Shown: positions 25,759 to 35,178, counted from the stretch's first letter. The stretch is DNA of 64,000 bases from Stieleria neptunia (GCF_007754155.1 NZ_CP037423.1:8242938-8306937); one strand, 5' to 3'. Made by a program: numbers and translations. Notes: generated by a model from the letters alone, not told the origin.

Positions 25759-28700
25759 ATGAATCGACGATTCGCTACGCTGCTGGCTAACGCCGCGAAG
25801 CATTTTCCCCCTGTGTTTCTTGAGGTCTTAGCGGCAGGGCGCGAGCCCTCCGGTTCTTCATCTCTGCCACAACACCGGAGGGCTCGCGCCCTACCGCTAA
25901 AAAATGCTTCACAGCGTTGCCTGCTGGCCTGGTTGTGCTGCTGCGGCATGTCCGTTGCTCAAGAAAACGCGACCGATGGCGACATCGATTTTGCCAGCCA
26001 GGTCCGCCCGATCTTGTCCGATGCCTGTTTCGCCTGCCACGGGCCGGACGAAGAATCGCGCGAGGCGGATTTGCGTTTGGACGATCCCGATTCCGCCGGT
26101 GCCGTGATCGAACCGGGCGACGCGGCGGCCAGTGAGCTGTACGCCAGGTTGGTGGAAACCGATCCCGAGTTGAAAATGCCTCCGCCGGAATCGGGCAAGC
26201 AACTCGACGCGTCGCAGATCGACGTTTTGAAACGCTGGATCGATCAGGGCGCCGAATTCGAAAAACACTGGGCGTTTGTCGCGCCGACTCGGCCAGAAAT
26301 CCCCACGGTTCAGCAAGGCGATTGGGTCAAGAATCCGATCGACGCGTTTGTCGCGCGAAAACTGGAGTCCGAAGGCCTGTCGCCTGCGCCGGCCGCCGAC
26401 CACCGCACGCTCATCCGCCGGCTTTCGTTGGACTTGACGGGGCTGCCCCCGGAGCCGGACTTTGTCGCGACCTGGAATAAACGTCTTCAAGCGAACGGCG
26501 AAACGGCTTATCAGAATCTGGTCAGCCGACTGCTGCAGTCGAGTCATTATGGCGAGCATTGGGGGCGACTTTGGCTGGACGCGGCGCGCTACGCCGATTC
26601 CGACGGGTACGAAAAAGACAAACCCCGCCAAGCCTGGTTTTACCGTGACTGGGTCGTCGATTCGTTCAATGACGATCGCCCCTACGATGATTTTATCGTG
26701 CGTCAAATCGCCGGCGACCTGCTGCCCGATGCCACACAAGCCGATCATGTCGCCACCGGGTTCTTGCGGAATTCGATGGTCAATGAGGAAGGCGGTGCCG
26801 ACCCCGAGCAGTTTCGCATGGAAGCGATGTTCGACCGGATGGACGCGATCGGCAAATCCATCCTGGGGCTGACGATTCAATGTGCCCAGTGCCACACGCA
26901 CAAGTACGACCCGATCGAACATCACGAATACTATGGAATGTTCGCGTTCCTCAATAACACGCACGATGCGATCCTTCCCGTCTATACCGACGGTGAACTC
27001 GAACGCCGCCACCAAGTGCTGCGGCAGATCGAGGAACAGGAACGTTTGATCAAGCAAGCGCTGCCCGACTGGCGCGAACGGATGCACCGCTGGGCGAAAG
27101 AAGTGGCGTCACGTCACCAGCCGAACTGGACGACGACCGAGTTGTCGTTTTTAGACACCGCGTTGAGCGGATCGAAGTTCCAACCGCAAGGCGACGGATC
27201 GTATTTGTGCCAAAGCTATGCGCCGACAAATTTCAAGCCGCAGGGCACCGGCAGCTATCACGGCCAACGGTTGACGGGGATGCAATTGGAATTGTTGACG
27301 CACCCGAATTTGCCGCGGGGTGGACCGGGACGCAGTATCGACGGGACGTGGGCGCTGAGCGAGTTGGCGGCCGAAGTCGCGTTGTCGGGCACCCCCGAAC
27401 AATCGACTCGAATCCATTTCAGCCGCGCCGTCGCCGATCGCTCCCCGGCGGTCGCCGAGTTGAAACCGCGCTACGACAACAAGAAGAACCAGAAACGCAT
27501 CACCGGTGGCATCGACTTTGCCATCGACGGCGACGAGAAGACCGCCTGGACCAACGAGGTCGACACGCCACAAAGCAACGTCTCGCAAACCGCCTGGTTT
27601 GAATTCGATCAGCCGATCGACATCCCCGACGGGCAACACGCCATCGTCACCGTCCATCTGGCCCAACGACACGGCGGATGGAACAGTGACGACAACCAGA
27701 CGTTCAACATCGGACGCTTTCGCGTGTCACTGACCGGAGACACGATCCCCGAATTTGATCCGCTGCCCCAGGCGGTCGCCGCGTTGATCCAACAACCGGC
27801 CGACCAATGGACGCCCGCGGAGGAAGCGACGGTGTTTGCTCATTGGCGGACCACCGTGGCCGAAGCACAACCGCACAACGAAGCGATCGAGCAGGCATGG
27901 CAATCGCATCCCCGGGGAACCACGCAATTGGCCTTGTCGCGGCGCGACCGGCCGCGGACGACATCATTGTTGGCGCGGGGTGATTTCTTGAGCCCCGTTG
28001 AGGAAGTCCAACCGCACGTTCCGGCGTTTTTGCATCAGCTGAAAACCGACAACGCGCCGAGCGTCACCGAGCCGCAGCGATTGCAGTTCGCGCGGTGGCT
28101 GGCCTCGGACGACTCCCCGACCACGGCCCGATCGATCGTCAACCGAATTTGGCAAGCGTATTTCGGAATCGGCTTGGTCGAAACCAGCGACGACCTGGGG
28201 ACACAAAGTGCGCCGCCGTCGCATCCCGAGCTGATGGATTTTTTGGCGGTCGAACTGATCGAGAACGATTGGAGTTTAAAACACTTGCACCGCTTGATCG
28301 TCGGTTCGGCGACCTACCGCCAGTCATCCCATCTGACGCCCGAACTGGCCCGGCGCGATCCCTACAACCGACTGCTTGCGCGGGGAGCACGCTTTCGGGT
28401 CCCCGCCGAAACGGTGCGAGACATCACGTTGGCGGCCAGCGGATTGCTCAACCGCAGCCTGGGCGGACCGAGTGTTTACCCGCCGGCGCCGGAGTTCTTG
28501 TTCACGCCACCGGTCAGCTACGGCCCCAAGGTCTGGGAGGTCGCCCAAGACGACGGGCGTTACCGAAGGGCGTTGTACACGTTTCGGTTTCGCAGCGTCC
28601 CCTATCCGATGCTGGAAAACTTTGACGCCGTCCCCGGCAACCTATCCTGCGTCCGTCGCAGCACGTCCAATACGCCGATGCAAGCGCTCACGTCGCTGAA

Positions 28701-29049
28701 CGAACCGATGTTTCTGGAGTGTTCGATCGCGCTGGCGGCCAAGACGATTCGCGAAGGCGGTGCTGACGAAGATGCGGGTGCAGAAGCAACGGCCAGCGAC
28801 CGCCGACGCATCCGGTTCGCATTCCGACGTTGTGTCGGACGCCTACCGAGCGACGAAGAGCAACGTGTCTTGACCGACTACCTGGTGCGTCAACGCGAAC
28901 GGATGGATTCGAACGAACTGTCCGCGAAAACCATCCTGTCCTCGGGCCCGCTGCTGGATCTGGGCGACTTGGATGCGACAGAGTTGGCGGCCTGGTCGCT
29001 GGTTTGTCGCGTGATGCTGAACTTGGATGAAACGATCACACGAGAATAA
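25759..29049 (+). CDS. PSD1-type protein: cytochrome-like PSCyt1 + DUF1549 + DUF1553
   Basis: 1096 residues from the ATG at 25759; an upstream in-frame ATG at 25717 is less likely. Domains: PSCyt1 near ~75-170 with a CFACHG haem-binding motif; DUF1549 near ~185-400 (PIDAFVARKL, RRLSLDLTGLPP, DAARYADSDGYE, a second CAQCHTHKYDP); an intermediate region; DUF1553 near ~770-1080 (NRIWQAYFGIGLVET, HPELMDFLAVE, ATYRQSS). These large exported proteins are very numerous in planctomycetes and nearly always precede a DUF1501 gene, as here (6 bp gap). The signal peptide is interrupted by a palindromic element (25788-25920), which adds 47 codons including the target duplication. Confidence 0.93.
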   Translation: MNRRFATLLANAAKHFPPVFLEVLAAGREPSGSSSLPQHRRARALPLKNASQRCLLAWLCCCGMSVAQENATDGDIDFASQVRPILSDACFACHGPDEESREADLRLDDPDSAGAVIEPGDAAASELYARLVETDPELKMPPPESGKQLDASQIDVLKRWIDQGAEFEKHWAFVAPTRPEIPTVQQGDWVKNPIDAFVARKLESEGLSPAPAADHRTLIRRLSLDLTGLPPEPDFVATWNKRLQANGETAYQNLVSRLLQSSHYGEHWGRLWLDAARYADSDGYEKDKPRQAWFYRDWVVDSFNDDRPYDDFIVRQIAGDLLPDATQADHVATGFLRNSMVNEEGGADPEQFRMEAMFDRMDAIGKSILGLTIQCAQCHTHKYDPIEHHEYYGMFAFLNNTHDAILPVYTDGELERRHQVLRQIEEQERLIKQALPDWRERMHRWAKEVASRHQPNWTTTELSFLDTALSGSKFQPQGDGSYLCQSYAPTNFKPQGTGSYHGQRLTGMQLELLTHPNLPRGGPGRSIDGTWALSELAAEVALSGTPEQSTRIHFSRAVADRSPAVAELKPRYDNKKNQKRITGGIDFAIDGDEKTAWTNEVDTPQSNVSQTAWFEFDQPIDIPDGQHAIVTVHLAQRHGGWNSDDNQTFNIGRFRVSLTGDTIPEFDPLPQAVAALIQQPADQWTPAEEATVFAHWRTTVAEAQPHNEAIEQAWQSHPRGTTQLALSRRDRPRTTSLLARGDFLSPVEEVQPHVPAFLHQLKTDNAPSVTEPQRLQFARWLASDDSPTTARSIVNRIWQAYFGIGLVETSDDLGTQSAPPSHPELMDFLAVELIENDWSLKHLHRLIVGSATYRQSSHLTPELARRDPYNRLLARGARFRVPAETVRDITLAASGLLNRSLGGPSVYPPAPEFLFTPPVSYGPKVWEVAQDDGRYRRALYTFRFRSVPYPMLENFDAVPGNLSCVRRSTSNTPMQALTSLNEPMFLECSIALAAKTIREGGADEDAGAEATASDRRRIRFAFRRCVGRLPSDEEQRVLTDYLVRQRERMDSNELSAKTILSSGPLLDLGDLDATELAAWSLVCRVMLNLDETITRE
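25788..25920. mobile_element. Family A palindromic element inserted in a coding sequence
   Basis: 133 bp. The outer ends are inverted repeats (AACGCCGCGAAGCATTTT against its complement AAAATGCTTCACAGCGTT). Inner inverted arms are TTAGCGGCAGGGCGCGAGCC and GGCTCGCGCCCTACCGCTAA. The 8-mer CTGCTGGC flanks it at 25780-25787 and 25921-25928. Insertion plus duplication is 141 bp, a multiple of three, and the frame stays open through it. Confidence 0.8.
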
Positions 29050-29055
29050 ATATAG

Positions 29056-30465
29056 ATGATGAACAACCTGAATCGATCGCGGCGCTGGTTCATGAAAGAC
29101 TGTGGCGTCGGGCTGGGCGCCATCGCGGCGGCGCAGCTGATGGCCGAAGAATCGGGTGCCGCTTCGACGGCCGATCCGCTTGCCGTGCGCCGGCCGCACT
29201 TTCCCGGCAAAGTCAAGAACGTGATTTTTCTGTTCATGGCCGGGGCGCCCAGTCATTTGGAATTGTTTGACAACAAGCCACAGCTGGCCAAGTTCGATGG
29301 CACGCTGCCGCCGGCGGAGTTGCTCAAGGGTTATCGGGCGGCGTTCATCGACCCGAATTCAAAACTGCTGGGGCCGAAATTCAAATTCGCCCGGCACGGA
29401 GAGAGCGGTGCGGAGATCAGCGAGATCCTGCCGCACACCGCGCAGGTCGCCGATGAATTGACGATCGTGAAATCGATGACCACCGACGCGTTCAACCACG
29501 CACCGGCTCAGATCATGATGAACACCGGGTCGCAATTGTTCGGCAAGCCCAGCCTGGGTGCCTGGACGCTGTACGGATTGGGCAGCGAGTCGAAAGATCT
29601 GCCGGGGTTCGTCGTGTTCAGCAGCGGCAGCAAGGGCCCCAGCGGGGGAAACAGCAACTGGGGCAGCGGTTTTTTGCCGACCATGTATTCCGGCGTGCAG
29701 CTCCGCAGCGTCGGCGATCCGGTGCTGTATCTGTCCAATCCGCCGGGTGTGGATGCACGTGCCCAGCGAGACGCGTTGGATGCGATCACGGCACTCAATC
29801 AGCAGCATCTGGCACTGACCGGTGACCCCGAGATCGCGACGCGGATCAATTCCTTCGAGATGGCGTACCGCATGCAATCGTCGGCACCGGAATTGATGGA
29901 CATCCAATCGGAAACGCAGCAGACGCTGGACCTGTACGGTGCCGACCCGGAAAAACCGTCGTTCGCCAAAAATTGTTTGTTGGCGCGGCGGCTGGTCGAG
30001 CGTGGGGTTCGGTTTGTCCAGCTGTTCCACGAAGCGTGGGACCAGCACGGCAACCTGGTCGGCGGATTGAAGACCAATTGCAAGAACACCGACCAAGCGT
30101 GTGCGGCGTTGATTCAAGATTTGAAGCAGCGCGGGATGCTGGACGAGACGTTGGTGATTTGGGGTGGCGAATTTGGACGCACGCCGATGGTTCAGGGCGG
30201 CGGCAATGATGGCCGGGACCATCACCCCAACGCGTTCACGATGTGGATGGCCGGTGGCGGAATGAAAGCCGGGACGACGCTCGGCGAGAGCGATGCATTC
30301 GGGTTCAATGTGACGCGTGATCGCGTCCATGTCCGCGACTTGCATGCCACGATCTTGAACCAACTGGGGTTCGACCACAGGCGCTTGAGCGTCAAATTTC
30401 AGGGGCTCGATCAGCGACTGACCGGCGTCGAACCGGCCCGAGTGGTCCACGAACTCCTCGCCTGA
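29056..30465 (+). CDS. DUF1501 domain protein, Tat-type signal
   Basis: 469 residues. The N-terminus has a twin-arginine motif (SRRWFMKDCGVGLGAIAAA), so the protein is probably exported folded. The DUF1501 body shows FLFMAGAPSHLELFDNKP, ILPHTAQVADELTIVKSM, FNHAPAQIMMNTG, TLVIWGGEFGRTPM and GGNDGRDHHPNAF, as in the sulfatase/alkaline-phosphatase-like fold. It follows the PSD1 gene by six bases. The two gene families are paired throughout planctomycetes and may form an envelope complex; its activity has not been established. Metal-site residues (Asp/His) look intact. Confidence 0.93.
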   Translation: MMNNLNRSRRWFMKDCGVGLGAIAAAQLMAEESGAASTADPLAVRRPHFPGKVKNVIFLFMAGAPSHLELFDNKPQLAKFDGTLPPAELLKGYRAAFIDPNSKLLGPKFKFARHGESGAEISEILPHTAQVADELTIVKSMTTDAFNHAPAQIMMNTGSQLFGKPSLGAWTLYGLGSESKDLPGFVVFSSGSKGPSGGNSNWGSGFLPTMYSGVQLRSVGDPVLYLSNPPGVDARAQRDALDAITALNQQHLALTGDPEIATRINSFEMAYRMQSSAPELMDIQSETQQTLDLYGADPEKPSFAKNCLLARRLVERGVRFVQLFHEAWDQHGNLVGGLKTNCKNTDQACAALIQDLKQRGMLDETLVIWGGEFGRTPMVQGGGNDGRDHHPNAFTMWMAGGGMKAGTTLGESDAFGFNVTRDRVHVRDLHATILNQLGFDHRRLSVKFQGLDQRLTGVEPARVVHELLA

Positions 30466-30470
30466 CCCAC

Positions 30471-30544
30471 CAAGTGGCCTAAGCTTCCCGCCCGCGATCG
30501 CCCCGGTTTTCCGTCGCAATGGCAAGCAAGATGCTTACCCCACC
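30471..30544. repeat. Diverged family B-like inverted repeat
   Basis: CAAGTGGCCTAAGCTTCCCG and the inverted partner CAAGATGCTTACCCCACC resemble family B arms with several changes. It lies between the DUF1501 and DapA-family genes. Confidence 0.4.
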
Positions 30545-30603
30545 GCCTAGCGCTGAACTATTCTTTCGAAAGACAATTTCCTCCTCGAATTCGCTGCGTT
30601 TTG

Positions 30604-31584
30604 ATGCCCACGCCAATCACCGGAATCCTGACCCCCAACATCACGCCTGTCGATCGTGACGGTCGTGTCGACGAAGACACGTTGCGTCGTTACGTGGATT
30701 GGTTGATCGAAAAGGGCGTCGACGGGTTGTACCCCAACGGCAGCACGGGCGAATTCATTCGATTCACCGCCGAAGAACGGCGTCGGATCGTCGAGGTGGT
30801 GATCGACCAGACCGCCGGGCGGGTGCCCGTGCTGGCCGGTGCCGCCGAGGCAAACGCCAAGGAGACGATTGCGGCGTGTGAAGCGTATGGTGCGATGGGC
30901 GTGCGGGCGGTCGCGATCGTCGCCCCGTTCTATTATCGGCTTTCCGACCAAGGCGTTTACGCGTATTTCCGCGAGATCGCCGAGGCCGTGTCGGTGGACG
31001 TGACGCTGTACAACATTCCCCTGTTTGCATCGCCGATTTCCGTCGACACCGTGGTGCGTTTGGCGTCGGAATGCCCGCGTGTGGTCGGCATCAAAGACAG
31101 CTCGGGTGACTTGCCGAACATGATGCGGATGATCTCGCAGATCCGTCCGATCCGTGACGATTTTTGTTTCCTCACCGGCTGGGATGCGGCGTTGGTGCCG
31201 ATGCTGGTGGTGGGTGCCAACGGCGGGACCAACGCGACCAGTGGTGTCGTCCCCGAATTGACCCGTGCGATCCACCGCAGCGTGGTCGCCGGCGACATCG
31301 ACCAGGCGATGAAATTGCAGTACCAGTTGCTGCCGTTGTTCGACGCGATGATCTCCATCAGCGAGTTCCCCGAAGGGTTTCGTGCCGGCGCCCGCTCGCG
31401 CGGCTGGGATCTCGGTCCGGGACGCGTCCCGATTTCGGATCGGCAAAAGGAGGCCATTGCCGAGGCCCAGCGACAGATCGATGATCTATTGAGAGAATTC
31501 GTCGACGCCCCAACGCCCGGGGTTTCCAACCGAGTGATCGAGAAAATCGTGCAACAGGTGATGTCGCAGCTCAAGTCACAGTAA
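30604..31584 (+). CDS. DapA/N-acetylneuraminate lyase family aldolase
   Basis: 326 residues from the ATG at 30604. It has the class I aldolase signature: [10 protein letters not shown] (equivalent of GTTGE), Tyr in VTLYNIPLF, and the Schiff-base lysine in [10 protein letters not shown]. The C-terminal extension of ~25 residues ([20 protein letters not shown]) is slightly longer than in DapA. A real DapA is expected to have stricter motifs and to sit with lysine genes, so a lyase or aldolase for a 2-keto-3-deoxy sugar acid or a related compound is as likely. In E. coli the homologue YjhH acts with YjhG, whose likely orthologue is at 45973 here. Confidence 0.88.
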   Translation: MPTPITGILTPNITPVDRDGRVDEDTLRRYVDWLIEKGVDGLYPNGSTGEFIRFTAEERRRIVEVVIDQTAGRVPVLAGAAEANAKETIAACEAYGAMGVRAVAIVAPFYYRLSDQGVYAYFREIAEAVSVDVTLYNIPLFASPISVDTVVRLASECPRVVGIKDSSGDLPNMMRMISQIRPIRDDFCFLTGWDAALVPMLVVGANGGTNATSGVVPELTRAIHRSVVAGDIDQAMKLQYQLLPLFDAMISISEFPEGFRAGARSRGWDLGPGRVPISDRQKEAIAEAQRQIDDLLREFVDAPTPGVSNRVIEKIVQQVMSQLKSQ

Positions 31585-31652
31585 ATTAATCGCTTCCGGT
31601 GAGGCCACTGCCTCGCGTCGGAGTGGACACGGAAACAACAGCAAGCTGATTC

Positions 31653-32582
31653 ATGCAACGGCGCACGATGCTACGTCGACTCCCCTCCACCTGCACCTTC
31701 GCACTGCTGGTCGCAGCGGTCGCGGGGTTCCACGGCCTGACGCCGCCTAGCGCCAACGGCTGGGAACCGAAGAACGCAGCCGTCCTGGCGGGGCATGCGT
31801 TTCTGGAGCTGGACACACCCTCGCTAACCGAAAGCAGCGGTCTGGCGTTCTCCCACGTTTCCCCCCACTGCGTTTGGTCGCACAACGATTCCGGCGACAA
31901 AGCGAGGCTGTACGCGTTCACCAACAACGGCAAATATTGTGGACGTATGGTGCTGCGTGGGGTCAATGCGAGTGACTGGGAGGACATGGCATCGTTCGAC
32001 GACGATGGGGCGCGTTTGCTGGTCGCCGATGTGGGCGACAACGATGCCCAACGCAAATCGGTGTCACTGTACCTGTTCGACGAACCGGATCCGAGAAGAC
32101 GATCGTTCGTCGATTCGTATCAGCACCTGGTGATTCGCTACCCCAGGGGACCCCAGAATTGTGAATCCGTCGCGGTCGACGTTCGCCGGCGACGAATTTT
32201 GATGCTCGGCAAGTCGCCGTTGCTGGCGACCATGTACGAGGTGCCGTTGCCCAAACGCCCGAAAGGGGATCCGTCGGCCGCGGGTGTCACGGTGATCGAG
32301 TTGGACGCAAAACCGATCCAGTCCCTCGCGATCCCGCTTGCCACCGGCATGGACCTTTGTCCCACGACGGGAGACCTCTGGATTTCGAATTATCTCCAAG
32401 CCTATCGCTTCCCCGCTTCGAAACGGATCCCGCTGGAAACGCGTCTGCGGCAGATGCCCGAGATCGTCGACCTGCCAAAGTTAAAACAAGTCGAAGCGAT
32501 CGCGGTCGACGACCAGGGACGGGTCTGGGTCACCAGCGAAGGCATCCCGGCGAAGATGCAGCGGATCGTGTTCGCGCCGTAG
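31653..32582 (+). CDS. Secreted propeller-like protein
   Basis: 309 residues. The signal peptide (RRLPSTCTFALLVAAVAGFH) is followed by repeats typical of a six-bladed propeller: SSGLAFSHVSPHCVWSHNDSG, DWEDMASFDDDGARLLVADVGDN, NCESVAVDVRRRRILMLGK, ATGMDLCPTTGDLWISNY and QVEAIAVDDQGRVWVTSEG. The blade endings (WSHNDSG, VADVGDN) resemble SMP-30/NHL or SdiA-regulated-type propellers. No catalytic set can be named. It stands alone between unrelated genes. Confidence 0.78.
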   Translation: MQRRTMLRRLPSTCTFALLVAAVAGFHGLTPPSANGWEPKNAAVLAGHAFLELDTPSLTESSGLAFSHVSPHCVWSHNDSGDKARLYAFTNNGKYCGRMVLRGVNASDWEDMASFDDDGARLLVADVGDNDAQRKSVSLYLFDEPDPRRRSFVDSYQHLVIRYPRGPQNCESVAVDVRRRRILMLGKSPLLATMYEVPLPKRPKGDPSAAGVTVIELDAKPIQSLAIPLATGMDLCPTTGDLWISNYLQAYRFPASKRIPLETRLRQMPEIVDLPKLKQVEAIAVDDQGRVWVTSEGIPAKMQRIVFAP

Positions 32583-32607
32583 AGCTTGGGCAGCGTGTCG
32601 CTTGAAC

Positions 32608-32740
32608 AAGCCGTGCAGCATTTGTTAGCGGAAGGGCGCGAGCCCTCCGGTCGCGTTTCAAAAACACCGCGAAAGACCGGAGGGCTTGCGCCCTGCCGTT
32701 AAAACCTCGTAAAACACGAAAGCCAAATGCTTCACAACGC
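32608..32740. repeat. Family A element, intergenic copy
   Basis: It has the same outer ends as the copy at 25788: GTGCAGCATTTGTTAGCGG at the left, AAATGCTTCACAACGCTG at the right, with inner palindromic arms GGGCGCGAGCCCTCCGGT and ACCGGAGGGCTTGCGCCC. It lies about 70 bp upstream of the methyltransferase gene. Confidence 0.75.
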
Positions 32741-32806
32741 TGCCGAAACGGCCGCTCATCGATTGCCGCCAGCCGCCTGACTCGACGCCATCCTCCCTGC
32801 CAGCCA

Positions 32807-33697
32807 ATGCCCCACCGCGATTCCATCCAGCCGATCCCGATCGATTCGGTCGACGATCACCGCCTGTCGGACTTTCGCGACTTGAAACGTCGACCGACCG
32901 GACGCGTGTTGAACGCGACACATTTCGTCGTCGAGGGGCAGCTGATCACGGGCCGATTGATCGCCAGCGATTTTGAGGTGCGATCGGTGGTGGTCGAACG
33001 AGGCCGCGATTTGGCCGCGCTGGGCGAGGTTGCGGCCGGGACGCCGGTGTATGCGGTGTCCCGCGACCAGATGCGTCAGCTGGCCGGGTTCGATTTCCAC
33101 CGCGGCTTCCTCGCCAGTGCGGCGCGAAAACCGCTCGGCGGGATCGACGCGTTTCGCCCCGATTCGGTTTCGTTGGCGCTCGTGCGCACGACCGACATGG
33201 AAAATTTAGGCAGCATGGTGCGTTCGGCGGCGGCGCTCGGGATCCGTCAGATTTTGATCGATCACCGCTCGGTCGACCCGTTCTCGCGACGGGCGATGCG
33301 GGTCAGCATGGGGGCGGTGCTGGGCATGCGTTGGCTGGTGATGAACGATCCGGCCGACGATTTACGGTCCCTGGCCGAGCGGGGCGTGGTCAGCCTGGCG
33401 TCGACGCTGGCGGCCGGTGCGATTCCGATCGGCGACGTGTCCATCGACGCGCGGCCGAGGGTGCTGGTGATGGGCAATGAAGCCGAGGGGTTGCCGGTGG
33501 AGGTCCAGCGTGCGGCGACCGAACGGGTGACGATTCCCATGCCCAGCGAACCCATGCCCAGCGAACCCATGCCCAGCGAACCCGGATGCGGGCCGCTGGT
33601 CGACAGCCTGAACGTCTCGGTGGCGGCCGCGGTCCTGCTGTACGAGCTGACACGGGCGGAGAGGCTGACACGGGTGGCGATGAAACGGGGGCAGTGA
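32807..33697 (+). CDS. TrmH/SpoU-family RNA 2'-O-methyltransferase
   Basis: 296 residues. An N-terminal substrate-binding region (LKRRPTGRVLNATHFVVEG) precedes the SPOUT knot: motif 1 RTTDMENLGSMVRSAAALGI with Asn and Arg, motif 2 RVLVMGNEAEGLP, and motif 3 VTIPM...DSLNVSVAAAVLLYEL. It methylates ribose in tRNA or rRNA; which site is unknown. Between IPM and DSLN, residues 245-259 are three exact MPSEP repeats, a 15 bp tandem duplication that lengthens the loop of the trefoil knot. Confidence 0.9.
   Translation: MPHRDSIQPIPIDSVDDHRLSDFRDLKRRPTGRVLNATHFVVEGQLITGRLIASDFEVRSVVVERGRDLAALGEVAAGTPVYAVSRDQMRQLAGFDFHRGFLASAARKPLGGIDAFRPDSVSLALVRTTDMENLGSMVRSAAALGIRQILIDHRSVDPFSRRAMRVSMGAVLGMRWLVMNDPADDLRSLAERGVVSLASTLAAGAIPIGDVSIDARPRVLVMGNEAEGLPVEVQRAATERVTIPMPSEPMPSEPMPSEPGCGPLVDSLNVSVAAAVLLYELTRAERLTRVAMKRGQ
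33539..33583 (+). repeat. Three exact 15 bp repeats inside the methyltransferase gene
   Basis: The unit ATGCCCAGCGAACCC occurs at 33539, 33554 and 33569. Fifteen bases keep the frame, so changes in copy number only alter the number of MPSEP units. Confidence 0.95.
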
Positions 33698-33779
33698 TAG
33701 CGAAGCGGGCGTCGCTTGCACTACAATTGACGCCGACGCCAGCCTTTTTCGCTCTCCCGAACCGCCAGCACAGTCGATC

Positions 33780-34541
33780 ATGCAACTGCATTGCCTCGGA
33801 ACTGCCGGGTATCACCCCAACGAGGATCGGCACACGAGCTGTTACTTTTTGCCCGAGAGCGGGATCGTTCTGGACGCCGGCACGGGGCTGTTCCGGTTGG
33901 CCGAACTGATTGCCACGCCGACGCTGGACATCCTGCTCAGCCACGCCCACTTGGATCACGTCGCCGGGCTGACGTTTTTACTGGACGTGCTGTACCGGCG
34001 GCCCGTCGATCGGCTGCGAATCTGGGGCGAGAAAGACAAGCTGGCGGCGATTCAGCGGCACCTGTTTTCCGACCTGTTGTTTCCGGTCCCGATCCAGGCG
34101 GAATATCGAGAAATCGACGCGTTGCCGGAGTTCACGATCGGCGACTGCACGATCCGTTGGCGGCGCCAACAGCACCCGGGAATGTCCGTCGGCTATCGCC
34201 TGGACTGGGACGATGGGACGCGGCTGCTGTATTTGACCGACACGACGGGGGACGACGGCGTGGAGGCGATGGAGTGGAACGCCGGGGCGGACCTGTTGAT
34301 GCACGAATGTTATTTCCCCGACGCCAGCTCGGAATGGGCGACGAAAACGGGGCACACTTGGAGCAGCCGGCTGGCAAGAATCGCCCAGGGGTCGGCCCCC
34401 AAGCACTTGATGCTGACGCACGTCAACCCGATCGACGCCGAGCCGGAATTGATGCTCCGGGAGGTCAGCGAGACGCTCCGGGGGCGACAAACCCGCGTCA
34501 GTTTGGCCGCGGATCGCGAGGTCGTTGAATTTGGCCGATAG
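33780..34541 (+). CDS. MBL-fold metal-dependent hydrolase
   Basis: 253 residues. The metal-binding motif LSHAHLDHVAGL gives His55, His57, Asp59 and His60. Further ligands are likely in LYLTDTTGD and LMHECYFP, and His in LMLTHVNP. The closest broad grouping is ribonuclease Z-like or PhnP-like phosphodiesterases, which have the same His pattern. No exosite or other marker allows a substrate call. It is cytoplasmic and upstream of the tRNA cluster, with ~300 bp between. Confidence 0.88.
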   Translation: MQLHCLGTAGYHPNEDRHTSCYFLPESGIVLDAGTGLFRLAELIATPTLDILLSHAHLDHVAGLTFLLDVLYRRPVDRLRIWGEKDKLAAIQRHLFSDLLFPVPIQAEYREIDALPEFTIGDCTIRWRRQQHPGMSVGYRLDWDDGTRLLYLTDTTGDDGVEAMEWNAGADLLMHECYFPDASSEWATKTGHTWSSRLARIAQGSAPKHLMLTHVNPIDAEPELMLREVSETLRGRQTRVSLAADREVVEFGR

Positions 34542-34719
34542 AAGCGGCGGATTGCCTCATGATCGGCGATCCGGATGGCCGAAAGAGTGCTTCACGCAGC
34601 GAACCAAACCGCCCAGCGGACTGTCCAGATGCCGGTGCGCCGGGGCCCACGGGAACCCGTCGCGGTCAGGCGAATCAGGTCGATCTGGGCGTTTGGGGAC
34701 TGGAGAGGCCAAATCCGGC

Positions 34720-34747
34720 TTGCCCCAGAACGATCGATTGCTAAACT
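34720..34747 (+). promoter_or_regulatory. Possible promoter for the tRNA-tuf cluster
   Basis: TTGCCC at 34720 and TAAACT at 34742 are 16 bp apart, each four of six bases from the sigma-70 consensus. They lie about 100 bp before the first tRNA. Planctomycete promoters are poorly defined, so this is a weak candidate. Confidence 0.3.
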
Positions 34748-34844
34748 CTGCCGTCTCCCAGCGTTTGATGCCTGGCATCCGACGCGGGGAAAAGGAAAAA
34801 AGACAGTGCCGGGGAGATCAACCTGGCGGCAGGGCGGTCGAGTC

Positions 34845-34917
34845 GCCAGCGTAGCTCAGTTGGCAGAGCAGCTGATTTGTAATCAGCCGGTCGTGGGTTC
34901 GAATCCCTCCGCTGGCT
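34845..34917 (+). tRNA. tRNA-Thr (anticodon TGT)
   Basis: 73 bases. The acceptor arm GCCAGCG pairs with CGCTGGC, the D-arm is GTAGCTCAGTTGGCAGAGC, the anticodon loop TTTGTAA sits in a GCTGA/TCAGC stem, and the T-arm has GGTTCGAATCC. First of four tRNAs before tuf, matching thrU in the E. coli order. Confidence 0.97.
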
Positions 34918-35096
34918 CTGGCGCGGGAATCACCGGCCCGAGTGCCGACATCCAAACGACTCGGAACCTGGATGCAAACTTCAGGCCACCTTGCCACCGA
35001 CGGCTCCAAACGACAAACTTCGCGACGAAGACGCCAGACAACCTTTTACGGAAACCGGACGAGCAGCAAGATCAAGACAACACGATAGACGTTGAG

Positions 35097-35178
35097 GGGG
35101 GTTTGCCCGAGTGGTTAAAGGGGGCGGACTGTAAATCCGCTGGCTACGCCTACATTGGTTCGAATCCAATAGCCCCCA
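35097..35178 (+). tRNA. tRNA-Tyr (anticodon GTA)
   Basis: 82 bases with the long variable arm of class II tRNAs. The acceptor GGGGGTT pairs with AGCCCCC (one G-T pair), the anticodon loop is CTGTAAA, and the T-arm is GGTTCGAATCC. Confidence 0.97.

Noticed and set aside
25909..27087. 392-residue frame antisense to the PSD1 gene
   Set aside because: Overlaps the haem-binding and DUF1549 region of a well supported gene; no homology-like motifs.
33791..34528. 245-residue frame inside the MBL-fold gene
   Set aside because: Another frame of the same stretch; the HxHxDH motif is only in the 33780 frame.
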